From Tetradesmus obliquus (taxonomy: Eukaryota > Chlorophyta > Chlorophyceae > Sphaeropleales > Scenedesmaceae): a DNA stretch of 64,000 bases. The notes beneath the pieces were generated by a model. It was not told where the DNA came from, searched no databases, and saw nothing but the letters and a program-made list of their open reading frames with translations. The stretch lies in NCBI GenBank assembly GCA_030272155.1, contig CP126194.1, positions 3,339,501 through 3,403,500 on the forward strand. Direction: 5' to 3'. Of this stretch, positions 54,475 to 64,000 are shown piece after piece. The position numbers and the translations under genes were made by a program. Each line of letters begins with the position of its first letter. Within the stretch, counting starts at the first letter, position 1.

Positions 54475-57400
54475 GTCTGGTGTAGCAGGACCATGCTGGC
54501 CTTGCTCTTGCTTCACTGACACGCCCTGGGGAAGCTGCACCAGCTGCTGCTGCTCTTCCAGCTGAGCCGGCTGCAGCTGCTGCAGCACATACCAGGGCAG
54601 CTGAGCTCCCTGCAGCAGCTGCTGCTGCTGGTGTTGTTGCTGCATTGGTTCCTGCTTGATCAAGGCCTGAGGCAGCACGTGCTGCTGCTCCTGGGCTTGC
54701 AGCTGCCCCTGCTGCTGCCCCTGCTGCAGTGCTGCTGGGTGCTGCAGCTGCTCCTGTGCAGCTGCAGCTGCAGCAGGGCTGCTGCCAACAGCAGCGTCAG
54801 CTGCCGCTGCAGCAGGGACAGCGTCACTGCCGCTGCTGGTGGGTGCTGCCACTTCACTGCTGCTTCTGGCCTGATCCTTATCTGCTGGCTTGCTGCTGGT
54901 GCTGCTGCCGTTGCCGCCAAGTTTGCCGGGCTCCACAGCCGAGCAATTGCGGTCTGCTGTAGGCTCCACCTGCAGTACGTCAGCCTGGCTGCTGCCGCTG
55001 CTGCTGCTGTGCCTGCTCAAGTGCACACCAGGCGCCGCTGCTGCTGCTGCTGCAGGTAAACATGGAAGCTCAGCAGCAGCATGGAAAGCAACACCAGCCC
55101 CAGCTGCTGTGGCAGCGCTTGGGCTGCTGCAATCCTGGGCAGCTCTGGCAATGCTGCTGTTGCTGCAGCCCAGCTGCTGCTGCTGGAGTGCTTTGTGGTC
55201 ACTGCCGCTGCTACTCCTGAGCAGCAGTACCTGCAGGTTGCTGCTGTCTCCTGCTGTGACTTGCTGCTGCTGCGGCGGCAGCTCCTGGGAGGCTGCCTGT
55301 GCCTGCTGCAACGCTGCCAGCTGCTGCCGCAGCTGCAATGCACAGGACACAAGGCGGCAACGCGGCGGGCCAACAGCAGGTGAGTGTTACAGCAGGTGAG
55401 TTGTTTAAGAACAGGCTTGGAGATGGTGTTCCAGACAAATGACATGAGCCATGCGTTCTGCATGCAGTCTGGCTAGGAGTGCGAAGTTGCCGGACACACA
55501 TGCTTCCACAACACTACAGGTACACAGCTGCACTGTGCTGCGCTGTGATGCGCGCCCCTGGCTTGAATAGATACTAGGTGAGCAGCCAGGCGGCCATGCC
55601 ACCTGCAGCCAAACATCATCTGCTGACTGCCAACCACCTGAAGTTCAACGTGCGCTAGCCGTTGCCGCCAGCAGCCAAGCAGGCTGCGCACTCACCCATT
55701 CGTTCTGCCGCCGATGCTCCTCTGCTGCTGCCCTCTCAGCCTGCAGCGCAGCCTCTGCCTGTGCAGCGCGCTCCGCTTCCGCTTGGGCTTGCAGCCTGGC
55801 ACGCTCGGTTTCTGCTTGTGCCTGTGCAGTGCGCTCTGCTTCTGCTTGCGCCCGCAGCGCGGCACGCTGGGCCTCTGCCTGCGCCTGCAGCAAGGCATGT
55901 GCAGCAGCAAGTGCAACAGGCGGCAGGTAGTCAGTGGCACAGCACACTTATGTCATGCAGCTGCTGTGGCGTCCAATGCACAAGCACAATCTCGTGCAGC
56001 AGCTGCAGTGTTATCATCAAGCCCACACCAAGTACTTTCTGATCAGGCAAAACTCTGTGAACTGGACAGGGAGCATCGCGAAAAAAAACACAAGCGTCGT
56101 CACTCTAGTGGAACTGGCACCCTTTCAGCTGACACCTATGGCAGCGGTGCTGACCGCGCTGCAGGCCGATTCAACCATACGACCGTACGGCCAAGCACAG
56201 ACCGCACCACTGAGCCGGTACAGGAGCAGCATGTCACATGCCGCTGCTGTGCTGATGCTACCCTACTTGCAGCCCTCAACCTATTCACCCATCTAGGTAA
56301 TGGCAGACTCAGCACATCCCCTACCTATGTGCTCTCCCAACCGCAAACAACACCCCACACATCATACACATTATCAAAAATCACACTTTCGCCCCACTTT
56401 TTGATCATCCGCATTGAATAATTGCACTCCTAATCCACCACCACATCATCCTGCTTCACCCCCTTGCCTCACCTGCTGCAGCTGGTTGGCCATCTCCCAG
56501 TCATTCCACACGCCAAGCTTCGCATCCCAGTACTCCGGCCCATAGTCCAGCATCAGCTCCTCTCCTGCCGCGATGTTTGCGAGCGCCACCACCACCAGCT
56601 GCAGCCGGCACGCGCCAGCATCCAGCACTGGCAGCAGCATGCAGTTGGCCTGCAGCATGCCTGCCACGCGCCACTGCCGGTAGCCTGCAAGAAGCTGCTG
56701 CTGCTGCTGCTGCTGTTGGAAATGGTCAGGTTCTCCTGAGGGTAGAGCTGTTTCTGCTGTCGGGCACTGCAGTTGGCCAGCAAGCTGCTGCTGCTGCTGC
56801 TGCTGGGTGTGGGTGGAGGTGGGCTGTCCGGAGGGTGCAGCTGTATCTGCCATCGGGCCCTGCAGCTGGTCCCCAAGCTGCTGCTGGTGCTGCTGCTCTG
56901 CGTTGTCCAGCCTGCCAGCTGCGGCTGCTGCGCCCGCGCCTAAGCCGCTGCCGCTACCTGTGGAAGAGGTCGTCGCAAGCATCAATGCACAAGGCGTCCA
57001 CCAGCGGGCCAGTAGTAGCAGCAGGAGCACGCGCGAACAAAGCAGGAGGCGCTCCAAAAGCATCACGCACCGAAGCAGTCGCGCAGTAGGCAAGCACAAC
57101 AGGCGCATCAGCAGCATCAGCAGCAGCAGGCACACCCATTCCACAGCCAGTGGCCACCTGCAGCCGCACACCCTGAAGGTTGCCGCCGCCTGGTGACGTA
57201 CTGCAGCACGCCACCCCATCCGCACCTGTTCCGCTCCTTGTATATGTCATTAAAGATGTTATAGCATTTGGCCGCAGTGTGCCACTGTTGCTTTGGCTCA
57301 GAATGCGAGCGCTCAGGCCATACGGCCGCTCATTATGCAGCAGCCTGCCACATACCTCTCGTTGAGCACACTGCTCATGATCAGCACACTGGCTGTTGCA

Positions 57401-58984
57401 GTGGCCCATTCCGAGCTGAGCAGCACGCCGGCTGCCGCAGCGGTCCATGACAGCACCTGCACAGCTACCGAGCTGTGCACGGCCCGTGTCCTGTTGCTGA
57501 GCAGCGCACTGGCTGCTGCAGCGGTCCATGACAGCACCTGCACAGCTGCCGAGCTGTGCAGAGCTGTTGTCCTGGTGCTGAGCAGCGCACTGGCTGCTGC
57601 AGCGGTCCATGACAGCACCTGCACAGCTGCCGAGCTGTGCAGAGCCGTTGTCCTGTTGCTGAGCAGCGCACTGGCTGCTGCAGCGGTCCATGACAGCACC
57701 TGCACAGCTGCCAAGCTGTGCAGAGCCGTTGTCCTGTTGCTGAGCAGCGCACTGGCTGCTGCAGCGGTCCATGACAGCACCTGCACAGCTGCCGAGCTGT
57801 GCAGAGCCGTTGTCCTGGTGCTGAGCAGCGCACTGGCTGCTGCAGCGGTCCATGACAGCACCTGCACAGCTGCCGAGCTGTGCACGGCCCGTGTCCTGTT
57901 GCTGAGCAGCGCACTGGCTGCTGCAGCGGTCCATGACAGCACCTGCACAGCTGCCGAGCTGTGCAGAGCTGTTGTCCTGGTGCTGAGCAGCGCACTGGCT
58001 GCTGCAGCAATCTGCAACTGCACATACGTGCCCCTGGTACGGGGCACTGTGCGTAGATGTGCCTGCACACAAGTAATGTGCAGGCGGTGCGAGGTTGTAG
58101 CCGTGACCAGCAACAGCAGTGGCGTGGCCACTTGCAGCTGCTGGCGTTGGCGCGTTGGCACCTGCTGCTGCGCTACTGCCGCCAGGGTGGCTGACAGCAG
58201 CAACAACAGCAGGCGCGGGGTTGATGCGGTGACCAGCAGCAGTAACTGCTGGCGTTGGCGCGTTGGCACCTGCTGCTGCGCTACTGCCGCCAGGACCGCT
58301 GGCAGCAACAGCAACAGCAGCAGAATGTGCGATTGCCGACGATGGCGGGTTGTCAGGGTGAGAGCACTGCATGGAGGTGTTGCCCGGGGGCGACCCAGCA
58401 AACAGTTGCTGCTGAGCAGTAGCTTCAGCCTGTTGCTGGGAGCACCAAGTGCTCTCGAAGATGCGTATGTCGCAGAGCTCTGCCGTGCCATTGCGGTGCC
58501 GCCTTGCGTCCAAGATGACCTCTGAGCCGCCAGGCAGCGCCACATGAGCAAAGTAGGTGTCGTCGCGCCCAGCTTCCTCTGCACGCGTGATGACCTCAGC
58601 AGCATACACGCCCACCACCTCACTCGCCTGGATGGCTCGTGTTGCACATACTATGCTTGGTGGGCTGCTCCTGCTGCTGCTACTGCTGCTGTGCCGTGCC
58701 ACGGCACTGCAGGCGTGCAGCCTGTGCCCTGGCGGTGCTGGAAGCACCTCGTAGGCAGTACTTTCGCTTGCAGTGTGCTGTGTGGCAGCTAGCCGTGCCA
58801 GAGAGACGTGCTGCAAAGCAGAGCTTTTGGACACCCACATGCGCTGGCCGCGTATCTTTGACCAGTTCGGCACACTGCCTTTGTCAAGCATATAGTTGCA
58901 GGCGTTGAAAATCGTTTGCGCTGCGTCTGCGCTGACTTTAGCTTGTGCAGTGCAAGCTCGCTCAGGCGGATTGGTGAAGCTCAT
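51340..58984 (-). CDS. Giant SET-domain protein with poly-Gln coiled-coil tail
   Basis: Minus strand. Exon 1, 58984 to about 56958; exon 2, start uncertain (56911 keeps phase but makes a 46-base intron) to 56473; exon 3, 55884-55696; exon 4, 55332-51340. About 2,200 aa. SET halves are far apart: IVCATRAIQASEVVGVYAAE then TYFAHV and VILDARRHRN near residues 125-185, and WRVAGMLQANCMLLPVLDAG, then VVVALANIAAGEELMLDYGPEYW in exon 2. The canonical NHS motif is not seen between them. Between lie Ala/Gly-rich segments and seven 27-residue repeats. Exon 3 is a heptad-like Ala/Gln/Glu/Arg coil (QAEAERTAQAQAETERARLQ). Exon 4 is Gln/Ala-rich, with basic patches and a long Gln/Leu coil, ending KKARQTPKKQQWKQQKKG. 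Exons 2-3-4 join in phase 0, supporting one gene. A protein-lysine methyltransferase is likely, but activity is doubtful if the insert is really translated. Confidence 0.68.
52965..53340 (-). repeat. Three imperfect 45-50-residue repeats in exon 4 of the SET gene
   Basis: AKRHSSLSDRQLQQAHKEG, AKKRSSSTDSQLEQPSKEG and AKSRSSAPDTQLQQQNKEG recur with PQTA and a poly-Ala spacer between. Spacings are about 159 and 136 bases. Each unit has a basic-Ser cluster and could be a phosphorylation or nuclear-targeting element. Confidence 0.85.
57409..58010 (-). repeat. 81-base coding minisatellite, seven full copies plus degenerate ends
   Basis: The unit encodes 27 residues, read as QLGSCAGAVMDRCSSQCAAQ plus HQDNSSA or QQDTGRA variants. 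Copies differ by few bases, alternating H/Q and NSS/NGS/TGR in an order that suggests duplication of blocks. Three Cys per unit (C-x8-C-x3-C) recur. Both strands stay open for over 1.2 kb because 81 is a multiple of three; the + strand frame is a shadow. Confidence 0.92.
58138..58300 (-). repeat. 108-base coding duplication in SET exon 1
   Basis: A block beginning CTGCTGGCGTTGGCGCGTTG at 58138 recurs at 58246. In protein it is a 36-residue duplication (GGSSAAAGANAPTPA both times). Confidence 0.88.
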
Positions 58985-59670
58985 TTTCTGAACATCGGTC
59001 TAGTTTCACTGCGTTTTTTTGAGAAAGTCGAAAGCCCTGGCCACTGCTACGCATGATCATCTCTGATCATCACCAAGGAAGGCGTTCGGTTTCAGCCCGA
59101 CCACTGTGCCACCTTGCCGCAGGCCCACAATTGACTGCCAACGGCCATCTTGTTCGCATTTTGTACGTGTCAATAGCAGAATTTGCGCAGAACAGGAAAG
59201 CCCGGGGACGCTGGCCAGGTCACCAGTCACCAGTGCCTGGTCACCAGTGGCCAGTCTCACTGCCAGGCAGGTAGCATACTTGGTAGCCCACTTGACGTGC
59301 AGCTCCCCTTGCAGTCCGAGGTCACAAACCCAGCCGGCAACCCCCTAGCATGAGGATGCAGAACTGTCACAGAAAGGCTTCTGTAGCCTTTCACATGGCT
59401 CGTCACCAGCCAGACATGCAATGCTCAGCCTGGCAAAGCGATTGCTGCAAGGCATAGCACCTTTGCAGGCCAGGCTGCAGTCTGTGATGATGCAGGCGCA
59501 TGCCCAAGCAGCTGCCGCTGTGCCCAAACAAGCGGTAGACCCACTGAGTCTATAGAGTCCACTTCAGGCCTCAACTGATCCATGTCCGTGATCACACTCG
59601 CCAGCTGCTGCCGCCTGCCCTGCTTGCAGGATCCTATGCATCCGCCGCTGCCGCCAGCGCTGCTGCCGCC
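58985..59670. other. SET-gene promoter and AGT 3' UTR
   Basis: 686 bases between two minus-strand genes. Near 59213-59262 there are interleaved direct and inverted copies of GGTCACCAGT. No TGTAA signal in AGT sense was seen. Confidence 0.4.
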
Positions 59671-63948
<4,278 letters not shown>

Positions 63949-64000
63949 GGTTGCTCCAAGCACTGCATTTAAATGGGAAATAGGCGAATGTTGTTGGTCA
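63949..64000. other. Right edge, AGT 5' leader
   Basis: 52 bases upstream of the AGT start codon, probably its 5' untranslated region. Contains ATTTAAATG near 63967. The promoter lies outside. Confidence 0.4.

Noticed and set aside
51092-55399. Numerous + strand Leu- or Cys-rich frames over the SET/poly-Gln exon
   Set aside because: Complement of CAG runs; reading CTG/GCT/TGC repeats gives poly-Leu, poly-Ala or poly-Cys without meaning.
57293-58525. 410-residue open frame on the + strand opposite the SET gene
   Set aside because: It is the antisense shadow of the 81-base minisatellite; SET-domain motifs are on the minus strand and the + frame has no family features.

Overview
The window is nuclear DNA of a eukaryotic green alga. 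Genes are split by many short-to-medium GT-AG introns, and coding exons are G+C-rich and full of CAG/CTG runs coding for poly-Gln, poly-Ala or poly-Ser. Several 3' ends carry the chlorophyte polyadenylation motif TGTAA, and the products are eukaryotic families (NUP35, EDC4, HIRIP3, Tubby). The style suggests a chlorophycean such as a Scenedesmus/Tetradesmus relative; that is inference. All splice models below were made by hand, keeping reading phase and checking family homology from memory; no alignment was run.

Layout. 1.2-4.4 kb: Tubby-like protein (-). 5.2-8.4 kb: HIRIP3/CHZ-type histone chaperone (-), divergent from a class I aminotransferase (+, 8.6-13.0 kb) across a 255-base promoter. 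13.9-14.8 kb: one-exon unknown gene (-). 15.4-18.0 kb: eIF4B-like RNA-binding protein (-). 19.3-21.0 kb: nucleoporin NUP35 (-), divergent from EDC4/VARICOSE, the decapping scaffold (+, 21.5-27.2 kb). 28.9-33.7 kb: a secreted, Cys/Trp/Tyr-free repeat protein in 10 exons that I do not recognise. 35.0-36.1 kb: small unknown coiled-coil-like gene (+). 37.2-38.2 kb: small membrane protein with a possible transit peptide (-), divergent from a malonyl-CoA synthetase-like acyl-CoA synthetase (+, 38.8-43.6 kb). 43.6-46.9 kb: no recognisable gene, but a perfect 10 x 20-base array of CACGTG sites. 46.9-50.6 kb: O-fucosyltransferase-like type II membrane enzyme (-). 51.3-59.0 kb: very large SET-domain/poly-Gln protein with an 81-base minisatellite in its coding region (-). 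59.7-63.9 kb: serine/alanine-glyoxylate aminotransferase (-), with an 80-base-pair foldback in intron 1.

The genes are unrelated housekeeping functions: chromatin, nuclear pore, mRNA decay, translation, photorespiration, malonyl-CoA activation, protein glycosylation. They do not form a pathway. What unites the window is how its introns are built. In at least six genes a splice junction (exon end plus donor, or acceptor plus exon start) is repeated inside the adjacent intron, typically 95-140 bases away. Many introns also end in (CTG)n-CAG in place of an ordinary pyrimidine tract.
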